Part shown: in pieces, positions 9,270-18,070 of the stretch | Layout: every line of letters starts with the position of its first letter | Position numbering within the stretch: the stretch's first letter is position 1 | Assembly: GCF_014647795.1 (NCBI RefSeq) | Contig: NZ_BMPW01000014.1 | Location: forward strand, 124,001-188,000 | DNA from: Actinoplanes campanulatus | Lineage (GTDB): Bacteria > Actinomycetota > Actinomycetes > Mycobacteriales > Micromonosporaceae | DNA: 64,000 nt | Reading direction: 5' to 3' | Position numbers and translations under genes: made by a program | The notes under the pieces: model-generated | The model's input: only the letters and a program-made list of their open reading frames with translations | Told to the model about the DNA's origin: nothing | Database searches by the model: none

Positions 9270-10913
9270 GTGCGTACTGCATGGGAATCCCTCGTCGTGC
9301 CGACCGGGCTTGCCCGCCGTTACCGCGAGCAGGGCTGGTGGCGCGACGCGACGTTCTCGGATGATCTGCGGGAGTCCGCCGCGGAAGCACCCGATGAGAC
9401 CGCCCTCCTGACATGGCGTCACCGCGAAAATCGGCTGATCGCCCTGTCGTTCCGGGAGTTCGACGTTCGCGCGGACGCTGTGGCCGGTGCCCTGCAGCGG
9501 CTCGGGGTTGGCCGCGGCGACGTGGTCGCCTACCAGCTGCCCGCATGGTGGGAAACCGCGGTCCTGATGATCGCCTGCCAGCGGGTCGGGGCGATCGTGG
9601 CCCCCCTGCACACGCTGTTCGGTTCCTTCGAGACGGAGCGTGTGCTGGCGGCCACCGGTGCGGTCGCCTGCGTGGTGGCGGACGAGCACGGCGGCGTCGA
9701 ACAGGCGCGGCTGCTCCTGGAGCAGGCGCCCCGGCTGCCTTCCCTGCGGCACCGGATCGTCATCGGTGACGCCGCCGCCACGAACGCGGTCAGTCTCGAC
9801 GACGCCTTCCACGGCCGTCATTCCACCGTCGAGCGGCCGTCCGGCCTCGCTCCTTTCAGGGCTGACGAGGTGTGTGCACTCCTGATGACCTCCGGCACCA
9901 CCGGCGAGACCCAACTGGTCGCCCACAGCCCCAACACGCTGTACGCGGTACCGCGGCAGGCTCCGGCCCCCGGGCAGCTCCGGGCCCTCACCTCGGGAAT
10001 GTCCTTCGCCTCGGGGTTCCGCAGGTCCCTCCACGCCACCTGGCGGGGCGTCCCGACGCTCTTCAGTGACAGTCGTGCCCCGGAAACCTGGCTGGACCTG
10101 ATCGAGAAGGCGAAGGTCACGGAGCTGTGGACCTCGCCCCGGATGCTCCGGGGCCTCGTCGAGGAACAGCGACGTCGGACCCGCGACGTGTCGAGCCTGG
10201 AATCCATCGGCAGTTTCGGCGGGCCGCTTCCCCAGGTGACCCTGTCGGACGCGCGGGAGAGCCTGTGTCCCGTCGTGCGGAACGTCTGGGGCATGACCGA
10301 GTGCGGCCCCCTGTTGTCCACCGCCGCGGAGGATCCGCCGGAGCACGCCGGCCGGAGCCTCGGTCGGACGAGACACGGGGGAGAGGTCCGGCTGGAGCCG
10401 GCCGGCCAGGCACACCACCACGGTGACGTCTTCCACCTGCACGTGCGCGGGCCCGCGGTGTGCCTGGCGACCGTCGGCCGTGACAGCGGGCAGGTCAGGT
10501 GGTCCCCGGACGCTGACGGCGGCTGGCTGGACACGGGCGATCTGGTGACGCCCGACGGGACGGGCGGACTGCGGTTCGTCGGCCGGGCGGCCGAACGCAT
10601 CGGCGACGCCTGGCAGATCCCGGTGGCCGATGTCGAGAACGCGCTGTTGACCCACCCCGGCATCGACGACGCGGTGCTGCTGCCCTGGCCGCACGCCGAC
10701 GGCCGGGAAACCCCCTGCGTCGCTGTCATCTCCGCGACCCGGCTGGAACTGCGGGACGTACGCGACCACCTGGACCGGCTCGGCTTCCGTGAGTTGTGCA
10801 TGCCCACCCGGATCGAACACGTCACCGAGTTCCCCCGCACCGAACTGGGCAAGGTGCGCCGCAAGATCCTGCTCGGCCGGCTGAGGGAGCGAGCGGCGGT
10901 GCCCGCGGGCTGA
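9270..10913 (+). CDS. AMP-dependent acyl-CoA ligase/synthetase
   Basis: A 547-residue adenylate-forming enzyme that would activate a carboxylic acid as acyl-AMP and then acyl-CoA. Motifs are the P-loop MTSGTTGETQLVAHS, GMTECG (A5), WLDTGDL (A7-A8) and the C-terminal catalytic lysine in PRTELGKVRRKIL (A10). The P-loop lysine usual in TSGTTGxPKG is replaced (ETQ), which occurs in some aryl/alicyclic-CoA ligases. It is followed by an aromatic ammonia-lyase and a dehydrogenase on the same strand, so a cinnamate-type substrate is plausible. GTG start after a GAGAGG-like site. Confidence 0.85.
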   Translation: MRTAWESLVVPTGLARRYREQGWWRDATFSDDLRESAAEAPDETALLTWRHRENRLIALSFREFDVRADAVAGALQRLGVGRGDVVAYQLPAWWETAVLMIACQRVGAIVAPLHTLFGSFETERVLAATGAVACVVADEHGGVEQARLLLEQAPRLPSLRHRIVIGDAAATNAVSLDDAFHGRHSTVERPSGLAPFRADEVCALLMTSGTTGETQLVAHSPNTLYAVPRQAPAPGQLRALTSGMSFASGFRRSLHATWRGVPTLFSDSRAPETWLDLIEKAKVTELWTSPRMLRGLVEEQRRRTRDVSSLESIGSFGGPLPQVTLSDARESLCPVVRNVWGMTECGPLLSTAAEDPPEHAGRSLGRTRHGGEVRLEPAGQAHHHGDVFHLHVRGPAVCLATVGRDSGQVRWSPDADGGWLDTGDLVTPDGTGGLRFVGRAAERIGDAWQIPVADVENALLTHPGIDDAVLLPWPHADGRETPCVAVISATRLELRDVRDHLDRLGFRELCMPTRIEHVTEFPRTELGKVRRKILLGRLRERAAVPAG

Positions 10914-10997
10914 GGGAGCCGGACTCGACCCACTCCTGGACGTCCAGCCCGCGTGCTGTCGTCCCCGGCCCCTTTGCGAGAACGGATCTCGAGACAG

Positions 10998-12659
10998 GTG
11001 AGCACAACAGGACTGGTGAGGTCGGTGCAGCATCGGGACACGGGGTGGGAAACCCGCGCGAGCATCGTCCTGGACGGACACGGCCTCACGGTGGAGGACG
11101 TCGTCCGCGTGGCCCTGCGGCCGAACGCCCCGGTCGAACTGGCCGAAACGGCGGCCGCCCGGATGGTGCGGTCCAGGCAACTCAAGCTGGAGCTCCTCGA
11201 CACCGGGCAGCCGGTCTACGGTGTGACGACCGGATTCGGGGCCAGTGCCGACCGGCAGATCTCGGTCGGCAAAGCCGCTGAACTGCAGCGCAACATGATG
11301 CGGTTCCTGCGCAATGGCACCGGCCCTCTAGCCACCCCCGAGATCTGCCGCGCGACCTTGCTGATCAGGGCGAACTGCCTGGCGCGAGGCAACTCCGGAG
11401 TCCGCCCGCTCATCGTGGAGCGCCTGCTGGACCTGTTGCGCCACGACGTGCTCCCCATGGTCCCGGAGCGGGGTTCTGTCGGTGCCAGTGGCGACCTGGT
11501 CCCCCTGGGACACCTGGCCGCACCCCTGATCGGCGAGGGGGAGACCCTGTACCGGGGCTCGGTGCGCCCCGCGTCCGAGGTGCTGGCCGAACTCGGGCTG
11601 GGCCCGGTCGAACTGGAGGCGAAGGACAGCCTCGCGCTCGTGAACGGCACATCGTTCTCCGCCGCGTTCGCGGCGCTGGCGGTCGTCCGGGCCGCGGAAC
11701 TGGCCGAGTTCGCGGAGACGGCGACGGCCCTGGCGTGCGAGGCCCTCGAGGGCAACCGCGGCCACTTCGCGGCCTTCCTGCACGAGAGCAAGCCGCATCC
11801 CGGCCAGGTGGCGAGCGCGCGTCGCATCACCGAGTTGCTCTCCGGTTCACGACTGGCCCTGGAACACGGCCAGGTCGTGGGGCTCAGCACCGCCCTGGGC
11901 GAGCGGGGTTACCAGCGGCTGAACCGCAGCGTGCAGGACCGCTACTCGGTCCGCTGCGCACCGCACGTGATCGGCGTGCTGAGGGACACCGTCGACTGGG
12001 CACGCCACTGGATCGAAACCGAGATCAACTCATCGAACGACAACCCGCTCTTCGACACCGATACCGGTACGGTGCACAGCGGCGGCAACTTCTACGGCGG
12101 TCACCTCGCCTTGGCGATGGACGCGTTGAAGGTCGCGGTGGCGAACGTCGCCGATCTGCTGGACCGGCAACTGGCCCTGCTGGTCGACGACAAGTTCAAC
12201 AACGGTCTGACGGCCGGCCTGGTCGCGCCGGTCGGTGCGGACGACTGGGCGGCGGGCCTGCACCACGGCTTCAAAGGCATGCAGCTGGCCTGCTCGGCCG
12301 TCACCGCCGAAGCCCTCAAGACCTCCACACCGGCCGGCGTCTTCTCCCGCTCCACCGGGGCGCACAACCAGGACAAGGTGAGCATGTCGCCGATCGCGGC
12401 GAGGGACGCCTGCACCGTGGTCGACCTGACCCGGGAGGTCACCGCGATCCACCTTCTGGCGGCCTGCCAGGCGGTCGACCTGCGCGGGACCGAGATGATG
12501 GGGCCACGCACCCGCCGGGTGCACGAACTGGTCCGCACCCTCGCCCCCTTCACCGCCGTCGATCGGCCCATGGACGGCGACATCAGGGCTCTGCTCGGCG
12601 CGATGCGCGACGGCTCACTGCTGCGGGCAGGGGCGGTCGAGGGCACGCCGTTCACATGA
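10998..12659 (+). CDS. Aromatic amino acid ammonia-lyase/aminomutase (PAL/PAM type, HAL family)
   Basis: A ~553-residue enzyme with the MIO cofactor tripeptide A-S-G in GSVGASGDLVPLGHLA, catalytic Tyr in VYGVTTGFGAS, and the downstream NSSNDNPLF and GNFYGGH blocks. At the selectivity position the sequence reads R-F-L (QRNMMRFLRNGTG). Phe-Leu here is the phenylalanine pattern, against His-Leu for tyrosine and Ser-His for histidine enzymes. It should release cinnamate from phenylalanine or form beta-phenylalanine. Start is uncertain: GTGs at 10953, 10998, 11016 and 11025, none with a strong RBS. Its stop overlaps the next ATG. Confidence 0.87.
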   Translation: MSTTGLVRSVQHRDTGWETRASIVLDGHGLTVEDVVRVALRPNAPVELAETAAARMVRSRQLKLELLDTGQPVYGVTTGFGASADRQISVGKAAELQRNMMRFLRNGTGPLATPEICRATLLIRANCLARGNSGVRPLIVERLLDLLRHDVLPMVPERGSVGASGDLVPLGHLAAPLIGEGETLYRGSVRPASEVLAELGLGPVELEAKDSLALVNGTSFSAAFAALAVVRAAELAEFAETATALACEALEGNRGHFAAFLHESKPHPGQVASARRITELLSGSRLALEHGQVVGLSTALGERGYQRLNRSVQDRYSVRCAPHVIGVLRDTVDWARHWIETEINSSNDNPLFDTDTGTVHSGGNFYGGHLALAMDALKVAVANVADLLDRQLALLVDDKFNNGLTAGLVAPVGADDWAAGLHHGFKGMQLACSAVTAEALKTSTPAGVFSRSTGAHNQDKVSMSPIAARDACTVVDLTREVTAIHLLAACQAVDLRGTEMMGPRTRRVHELVRTLAPFTAVDRPMDGDIRALLGAMRDGSLLRAGAVEGTPFT

Positions 12660-13648
12660 CCTCTGATTTCCAGCATCTGGGCGAAACGAAGGGAAGTCCG
12701 GCTGTGGCGGATGGGATGCCCACGCGGATGCGGGCGGTCGTCAAACGCGGCACCGCGGTGACGGTCAGCCAGGTCCCGGTACCTCTACCGGCTCATGGGG
12801 AGGTCCTGATCGGAGTCGAGCTCGCCGGAGTGTGCCGCACCGACATCTACGCCGCCAGAGGGCTGCTGCCCTGCGCCGATCCGCTGATCCTCGGCCACGA
12901 GTTCGCCGGAGTCGTCGTCGCCCTCGGCCCGGAGGTACACCGGTTCTCCCCGGGGGACCGGGTCGCGGTCATGCCCGTGATCCCCTGCGGCCTGTGCCGA
13001 CGGTGCGCGGCGGACGAACCGGAGTGCTGCCCACACCACGACTTCCTGGGAGTCGGGCGCCACGGCGCGTTCGCCGAGTACGTCGCCGTACCCGCGAACG
13101 TGGTGCACCACCTGCCGGACCACCTGTCCTTCCGGGAAGGCGCGTACGCCGAGCCGGTCTGCGCGGCGATGGCCGTCCGCAAGACCGCCGTCCACCCGCG
13201 GGAACGCGGGCTGGTCTACGGAGACAACCGGATCGCCGAGCTGACCAGACGCGTCCTGTGCTCAGCCGGTTTCGACATCGTGGACACCTACGCGGAGGAC
13301 TCCGCGACGCCGTTGGAGAGGGACGCGTACGACTACGTCATCGAGACCCGGCCGACCGGGCCGGCATTCGACGAGATGATCCAGGCGGTCCGCCCCGGCG
13401 GCCGGATCATTCTGAAGAGCCGCCCAGCCGTCCCGGTCCCGATCGACCTGACGGCCGTCCTGCGCAAGGAACTCGTCCTCGAGTCGGCGTCCTACGCGCC
13501 CTTCACCGAAGCACTGGCCTTCCTGGCGAAGCACGACGTCACGGATCTGCTCGGCGACACCTACGCGCTGGAGGACTTCACCGACGCATTCACCGCCGAC
13601 GGCGCCGGCGAGGAACGGAAGATCTTCCTGTCCTGCCGCGCACGGTGA
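12656..13648 (+). CDS. Zinc-binding medium-chain alcohol dehydrogenase family protein
   Basis: A 330-residue MDR protein. Catalytic-zinc residues are in GVCRTDIYAARG and GHEFAG, and the structural-zinc lobe is CGLCRRCAADEPECC (four Cys). The nucleotide-binding GxGxxG turn is not recognisable: the equivalent region reads RGLVYGDNRIAELTRR, so cofactor use is doubtful or altered. ATG at 12656 overlaps the ammonia-lyase stop; a GTG at 12703 after GAAGGGA is an alternative that removes 15 residues. It is the third gene of the aromatic cassette. Confidence 0.8.
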   Translation: MTSDFQHLGETKGSPAVADGMPTRMRAVVKRGTAVTVSQVPVPLPAHGEVLIGVELAGVCRTDIYAARGLLPCADPLILGHEFAGVVVALGPEVHRFSPGDRVAVMPVIPCGLCRRCAADEPECCPHHDFLGVGRHGAFAEYVAVPANVVHHLPDHLSFREGAYAEPVCAAMAVRKTAVHPRERGLVYGDNRIAELTRRVLCSAGFDIVDTYAEDSATPLERDAYDYVIETRPTGPAFDEMIQAVRPGGRIILKSRPAVPVPIDLTAVLRKELVLESASYAPFTEALAFLAKHDVTDLLGDTYALEDFTDAFTADGAGEERKIFLSCRAR

Positions 13649-13731
13649 CCGCAGCTTGACGGCCCCGACATAGCGGCTTAACGTTCGCGCCACCGCTCGT
13701 TCCATTCACCCCCGTCCCCCTGCGAGGCACG

Positions 13732-15087
13732 ATGAAACGATTCACGCTGGCCGCTCTGGTAGCGATACCGGCCGTCATGCTGGCCGCTCTCCCCGCCGCG
13801 GCCGCCGCCCCGACCGTCACCCACTCGTCGACCACGGTGCTGACCACGAGTGGCCGCACCGCGCTCACCTACACCGGCTACATGAACGGCGAGTCGTTCC
13901 AGCAGGACGGCATCGTCACCTACCAGGGCCGGCAGTACGCCGCCTTCTGGGATCAGAGCGGCTATGTGAACCTGTCCCGCCGCCAGGTGCCGTCCGGAGC
14001 CTGGTCGAATCTGCGGCTCACCGACTACGTCACCTCGTCGACCGATTCGCACAACACGATCAGCATCGGGATCGCGCCGTCGGACGGGACGATCCACCTG
14101 GCGTTCGACACGCATTCGTCGCAGTTCCGCTACCGCAAGTCGGTGGCCGGGCTGGCCACCGCCGCTTCGTGGTCGACAGCGGGATTCGGGGCCGTGCAGA
14201 CGAAACTGACCGGCACCAGCATGGACGTGGTCACCTATCCACAGTTCTTCGCGCACCCGGACGGGACCCTGCAACTGGCGATCCGGACCGGCTACAGCGG
14301 CACCGGTGACGAGGTGCTCTACGAGTACAGGTCCGGGACCTGGAGCTACATCGGCGAGTTCATCGACGGGACGACCGCGGGGAACAACGCCTACCTGTTC
14401 GGCATCGAGTACGACAACTACGACCCGGCGGCGCCGCTGCTGCACGTCACGTGGACGGTGCGGGAGACGTCGAACGCGAGCACCAACCACGACCTGTACT
14501 ACGCGTACAGCAAGGACAAGGGCCGCACCTGGCGCAACAACGCGGGCACCGTCATCGCCACCACCGGCTCCACGCCGCTGGCCTCGAACAACGCGGGACT
14601 GAAGGTGTGGACCATCGGCCAGAACCGGGGTCTGATCAACCAGGAGTCGCAGGTCGTCGACGCGGCCGGGATCGTACACGTGCTCGCCTCGCACCTGCCC
14701 GCCTCGGCCGCGAGCAACACCGACTTCACGGCCGCGCGCGAATCCGCCGTGCTCGTGCACTACTGGCGGGACAAGGCCAGCAAGGTGTGGCACCAGACCT
14801 ACACGCCGTTCCTGGAACGGTCCGCCCGCGGTGACATCGCGGTCGACGCCAAGGACAACCTCTATGTCGTCAGCGGTGACTCCTCGACCCGGAAACTGCA
14901 CATCCAGACCGCGTCGAAGGCGTCCGGCTGGACCGACTGGGTGATCCGCTACACGTCCTCGGCCATCTACTACTCCGACCCGCTGATCGACCACCAGCGC
15001 CTCAAGACACTCGGCACCCTCAGCTTCTTCGCCCCGCGCTACGGCGGCAGTCAGATCGACGTCCAGGATTGGAGTGTCAGCGGCTGA
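13732..15087 (+). CDS. Secreted BNR-repeat (beta-propeller) protein, possible polysaccharide lyase
   Basis: A 451-residue protein with a clear Sec signal peptide (KRFTLAALVAIPAVMLAALP, then an Ala-rich cleavage region). The body holds repeated beta-propeller motifs, including DLYYAYSKDKGRTWRNN, DGTIHLAFDTHSSQFRYRKS, and WHQTYTPF. This pattern fits the BNR-4 family that contains ulvan-lyase-like and other carbohydrate-active proteins. A role in polysaccharide breakdown outside the cell is likely, but the substrate is not evident. A perfect 40-bp palindrome lies just after its stop. Confidence 0.75.
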   Translation: MKRFTLAALVAIPAVMLAALPAAAAAPTVTHSSTTVLTTSGRTALTYTGYMNGESFQQDGIVTYQGRQYAAFWDQSGYVNLSRRQVPSGAWSNLRLTDYVTSSTDSHNTISIGIAPSDGTIHLAFDTHSSQFRYRKSVAGLATAASWSTAGFGAVQTKLTGTSMDVVTYPQFFAHPDGTLQLAIRTGYSGTGDEVLYEYRSGTWSYIGEFIDGTTAGNNAYLFGIEYDNYDPAAPLLHVTWTVRETSNASTNHDLYYAYSKDKGRTWRNNAGTVIATTGSTPLASNNAGLKVWTIGQNRGLINQESQVVDAAGIVHVLASHLPASAASNTDFTAARESAVLVHYWRDKASKVWHQTYTPFLERSARGDIAVDAKDNLYVVSGDSSTRKLHIQTASKASGWTDWVIRYTSSAIYYSDPLIDHQRLKTLGTLSFFAPRYGGSQIDVQDWSVSG

Positions 15088-15095
15088 CGAACCTT

Positions 15096-15135
15096 CAAGA
15101 CCGGGTTCGGGTACGCGTACCCGAACCCGGTCTTG
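15096..15135. terminator. Perfect 40-bp palindrome, bidirectional terminator
   Basis: The arms CAAGACCGGGTTCGGGTACG and its exact reverse complement meet with no loop bases. It lies between the BNR gene (ends 15087, +) and the P450 gene (ends 15142, -), six bases before the P450 stop. A strong hairpin in both transcripts fits a shared terminator of convergent genes, although no U-tract is evident. Confidence 0.75.
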
Positions 15136-15141
15136 ACCATG

Positions 15142-16341
15142 TCAGTTAGCCGGACGGAATCGCAGGCGCAGTTTCGACGGAGCCCTGGTGAACAGGCCCT
15201 GGAGCACCGGCGTCGCGGCGAGCTCGATGTCCTCCATGGCGTCGAGCAGATCGTTCGCGGCGATCTCGACCTCGGTTCTGGCGAGCATCGCGCCGACGCA
15301 GAAATGGCGGCCCAGCGCGAATCCGGTGTGGTTGGCGGCGGCCGTGTAGGCCTTGCCGAAATCGAGGTCGGGGCGGGAGACGTCGAACCGGTCGGGGTCG
15401 CTGTATCGGCGCGGATCTCGGTTGGCGGCGGCGATCAGGCAGATCACGGTGGCGCCCTTCGGAACGGTTCCGCCGGACAGTTCGACGTCCTCGGACGGCT
15501 GCCGCATGATCATCTGGACCGGCGGTGAGTGCCGCAGCGTCTCGGCGAGCGCGTTGCCGATGAGCGACCGGTCGGCGCGCACCTTCGCCATCTGATCGGG
15601 GTCGCGGACCAGGTTGAGCATCATGCTGGCGAGGGCCTTGTCGGTGGTCTCGCCGCCGGCGACCAGCAGCAGGCTGACGAACGCCTTCACCTGCAGGTCG
15701 GACATCCGCTCGCCGTCGATCTCCGCGGTGCCGAGCAGCGACAGCAGGTCGTCGCGGGGTTCGGCGCGGCGTTCGGCGATGCGGGGCAGCATGTACGCCT
15801 CGAGCTCGTCCCGGGTCCGCATCCCGTTCGCGGCTACCGTCTCGTCCTGGGTGAGGTTCGACAGGAAACCTATGATCGACGTGTACCAGCGGCGGAACAG
15901 GTCGTGGTCGGATTTCGGCAGGCCGAGCATGTCGACGATGACGTTGATCGGGAAGCGGGTGGTGAACGCGTCAACCAGCTCCACCTCGCCGTCGTCCCGG
16001 AAGGCGTCCAGCAGCTCGCGGCTGTTGCGGCGGATCACCGGGACGAACTTGGTGGTCAGCTCGCTGCCCTTGAAGGCCGGGGTGACCAGGCGCCGGTGGA
16101 TCGAATGCTCCCGGCCGTCCATCTGCAGGATCGTGCGGCCGTGCACCGGCTCGAGCTGCCAGCCGTAGTTGTCGCTGGTGAACACCGGGTCCTTGAAGGC
16201 CCGCTCGACGTCGTCGTAACGGCTGATGACGTAGGCGTTCATGCCCTCGTGGAAGCTGAGCGGATCGGTCTCGCGCAGCGCCTCCCAGACCGGAACCGGG
16301 TCGGTCAGGCATTCGGGGGACAGGATGTCGGTGACGGTCAT
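15142..16341 (-). CDS. Cytochrome P450
   Basis: A 399-residue bacterial P450. Motifs in order are the I-helix AGGETTDKA, the ExxR helix ETLRHSPP, the PDRFDVSRPDLDFG meander region, and the heme loop FALGRHFCVGAMLAR with the ligand Cys near residue 348. The I helix has Glu where Asp is more usual. ATG at 16341 (MTVTDIL) is preferred: AGAGG lies just upstream, while the frame extends 17 codons further without support. No ferredoxin or reductase is adjacent. The substrate is unknown; steroid/terpene or polyketide oxidation are both possible. Confidence 0.88.
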   Translation of the reverse strand: MTVTDILSPECLTDPVPVWEALRETDPLSFHEGMNAYVISRYDDVERAFKDPVFTSDNYGWQLEPVHGRTILQMDGREHSIHRRLVTPAFKGSELTTKFVPVIRRNSRELLDAFRDDGEVELVDAFTTRFPINVIVDMLGLPKSDHDLFRRWYTSIIGFLSNLTQDETVAANGMRTRDELEAYMLPRIAERRAEPRDDLLSLLGTAEIDGERMSDLQVKAFVSLLLVAGGETTDKALASMMLNLVRDPDQMAKVRADRSLIGNALAETLRHSPPVQMIMRQPSEDVELSGGTVPKGATVICLIAAANRDPRRYSDPDRFDVSRPDLDFGKAYTAAANHTGFALGRHFCVGAMLARTEVEIAANDLLDAMEDIELAATPVLQGLFTRAPSKLRLRFRPAN

Positions 16342-16514
16342 CGGAGGCCTCTCGCCGGTGCGAATTCTGATTAACTTTTCGTAGCCGACCAATCGAGGCC
16401 GGTCAACCCGGTGTCGCCCACGCGACGGCCGGCCGGGCGGCGATCCGGCGCGGCCCGGCTACGCTCCGGTCGCGCCGCGTATAGCCTGGCTGCGGTAACC
16501 TGGCGCAGCGATTT

Positions 16515-17840
16515 ATGTCAATGCGGTCAACATTGGTATTGGGAGCGCTCCCGAGCCGTCCTGAAAGGCTGTTCCCCATTTCCGACGCCACCACGACCCG
16601 CGCAGATGTCACGGCAGCAGACGAGACCGCCCCGGCCGACCGGCTCACCCGGCTCCGGACCGCGGCCCGCCACGCGGCCCCCGCGATCTACCTCTATCTG
16701 CTGTTGCGCACGGTCAGCCTCTGGGTCATGCACGTCCTGGCGTCCCACGCCGCGGTCCGGTCCCCGGGCCGGCAGGTCTTCCCGGACGGTTCGATCAACA
16801 ACCAGTGGCGAAGCTTCACCTCGATCCTAGACGCGCTGCTGTCCTGGGACGGCCGCTGGTACGCGAAAATCGCAGGTGGCGGACTGGGCGGCCCGGTCGG
16901 CGCGGTGGACGCCGACGGCATCCCGTACGAGATGCGCCTGGTCTTCTTCCCGCTCTACCCGTGGCTGGCCCGCCCGCTGACCTTCCTGGGCATCTCCCCC
17001 GAGGTCGCCTGCCTGATCGTCTCGTTCATCTCGGCGATCGCGGCCGCCTGGGGCCTGTACGCCATCGGCCGCCACGTCCGCGACCACCGCACCGGCGTCA
17101 TGCTGGCCGCCGTCTGGGCCGTCGTCCCCGCCGCCATGACCCAGAACGGCGCCTACACCGAATCGCTGTTCACCGCACTCGCCGCCTGGGCGCTCTACGC
17201 CGTGCTCAAGGAACGCTGGCTGATCGCCGGGGTGCTCGCCTGCGTGGCCGGGCTGAGCCGTCCCACCGCCGCCGTGCTGATCGGCACGGTGGGCCTGGCC
17301 GCGCTGGTCGCCGCCTTCTCCCGGCGCGGCGGCTGGCGCCCCTACGCGGCCATGGCCCTGGCCCCGGCCGGGCTGCTCGCCTACATCGCCTACGCCTCGG
17401 CCAGGCTCGGCGGTTACGAGCGTTACTTCAGCATTCACGAGAACACGTTCGGCGCGCGCTGGGACTACTTCGAGAACACCTGGAACATGTCCACCGACAT
17501 CCTCATCGGCGTGGACGACGACAACTCCCAGAAACCCATCCGGGTCCTGTCCCTGCTGATCCTGGCCGGTTTCATCCTGCTGTTGGCCCTGCTGGTCAGC
17601 CGGGCCCCGTGGCAACTCACCGTCTTCGCGGCCGTCATGCTCATCATGGCCACCGGCTCCCGCACCCACATGTCGATGGTGGGCCGCCACCTGCTCCCCG
17701 CGTTCCCGGTCCTGCTGGTGCCGGCCCTGCTACTGGCCCGCCTCCGGAACCGGGACCTGATCATCGTGCTCGGCGCCCTGGCCCTGCTGTCCGGCTGGTA
17801 TGCGGGCTGGCTCCCGTTCATCTCCGGCCAGGCCATCTGA
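16515..17840 (+). CDS. Polytopic membrane glycosyltransferase (PIG-V mannosyltransferase-like)
   Basis: A 441-residue membrane protein with roughly ten hydrophobic helices. The first external loop has LSWDGRWYAKIAGGG followed by MRLVFFPLYPWLARPL, which is the W-D-x-x-W-Y and F-F-P-L-Y-P pattern of the PIG-V/GT-C mannosyltransferases that use polyprenyl-phosphate sugars. The 5' end is uncertain. A LacI-type operator (16540-16553) falls inside the first 13 codons of the longest reading. Translation may therefore start later, for instance at an ATT at 16578, nine bases after GAAAGG. Confidence 0.72.
   Translation: MSMRSTLVLGALPSRPERLFPISDATTTRADVTAADETAPADRLTRLRTAARHAAPAIYLYLLLRTVSLWVMHVLASHAAVRSPGRQVFPDGSINNQWRSFTSILDALLSWDGRWYAKIAGGGLGGPVGAVDADGIPYEMRLVFFPLYPWLARPLTFLGISPEVACLIVSFISAIAAAWGLYAIGRHVRDHRTGVMLAAVWAVVPAAMTQNGAYTESLFTALAAWALYAVLKERWLIAGVLACVAGLSRPTAAVLIGTVGLAALVAAFSRRGGWRPYAAMALAPAGLLAYIAYASARLGGYERYFSIHENTFGARWDYFENTWNMSTDILIGVDDDNSQKPIRVLSLLILAGFILLLALLVSRAPWQLTVFAAVMLIMATGSRTHMSMVGRHLLPAFPVLLVPALLLARLRNRDLIIVLGALALLSGWYAGWLPFISGQAI
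16540..16553. promoter_or_regulatory. LacI-family (CebR-like) operator
   Basis: TGGGAGCGCTCCCG contains the perfect palindrome GGGAGCGCTCCC. It differs in one base from the 14-bp CebR box TGGGAGCGCTCCCA known from streptomycete cellulose/cellobiose regulation, and an exact copy occurs at 63936-63949. It overlaps the annotated 5' end of the glycosyltransferase gene, implying sugar-responsive control and a downstream translation start. No LacI gene is in the window. Confidence 0.6.
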
Positions 17841-17898
17841 CCACCCAGCCCCGCGATCCCGCGCCCGTACCGTGGCCGCCGGGTCGCGTCGTGGTTTC

Positions 17899-17950
17899 GG
17901 CTGGCTCCCATGGCTGTTCGAACGTGTTCGAACAGCCATGAGAGCCAGCC
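17899..17950. terminator. 52-bp hairpin between convergent genes
   Basis: Two 25-base arms (17899-17923 and 17926-17950) pair with a single mismatch around a GT loop; the core is ATGGCTGTTCGAAC / GTTCGAACAGCCAT. It lies between the glycosyltransferase (ends 17840, +) and the lamin-tail gene (ends 18071, -), so a strong bidirectional terminator is the simplest reading. Part of the adjacent gene-free stretch (17951-18070) is an interspersed repeat copy. Confidence 0.7.
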
Positions 17951-17965
17951 CGGACCACCCACTCA

Positions 17966-18070
17966 CGCCCGGCGCGCGCGGCACGGTCTGGAGTGGCAGC
18001 GCCTCGCGTGGAGCGGGCGGGACGGCCGGGATTCTGCGGGGGCGGGGATGCCCGTACCGGAATGTGGTCT
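17966..18070 (+). repeat. Interspersed repeat copy B (diverged)
   Basis: It begins CACGCCCGGCGCGCGCGGCA and carries GGAGCGGGCGGGACGGCC, then GGGCGGGGATGCCCGTACCG and GGAATG. These blocks are in the same order as copies A, C and D but with more differences and small insertions. It fills the space between the hairpin at 17899-17950 and the end of the lamin-tail gene. Confidence 0.5.
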
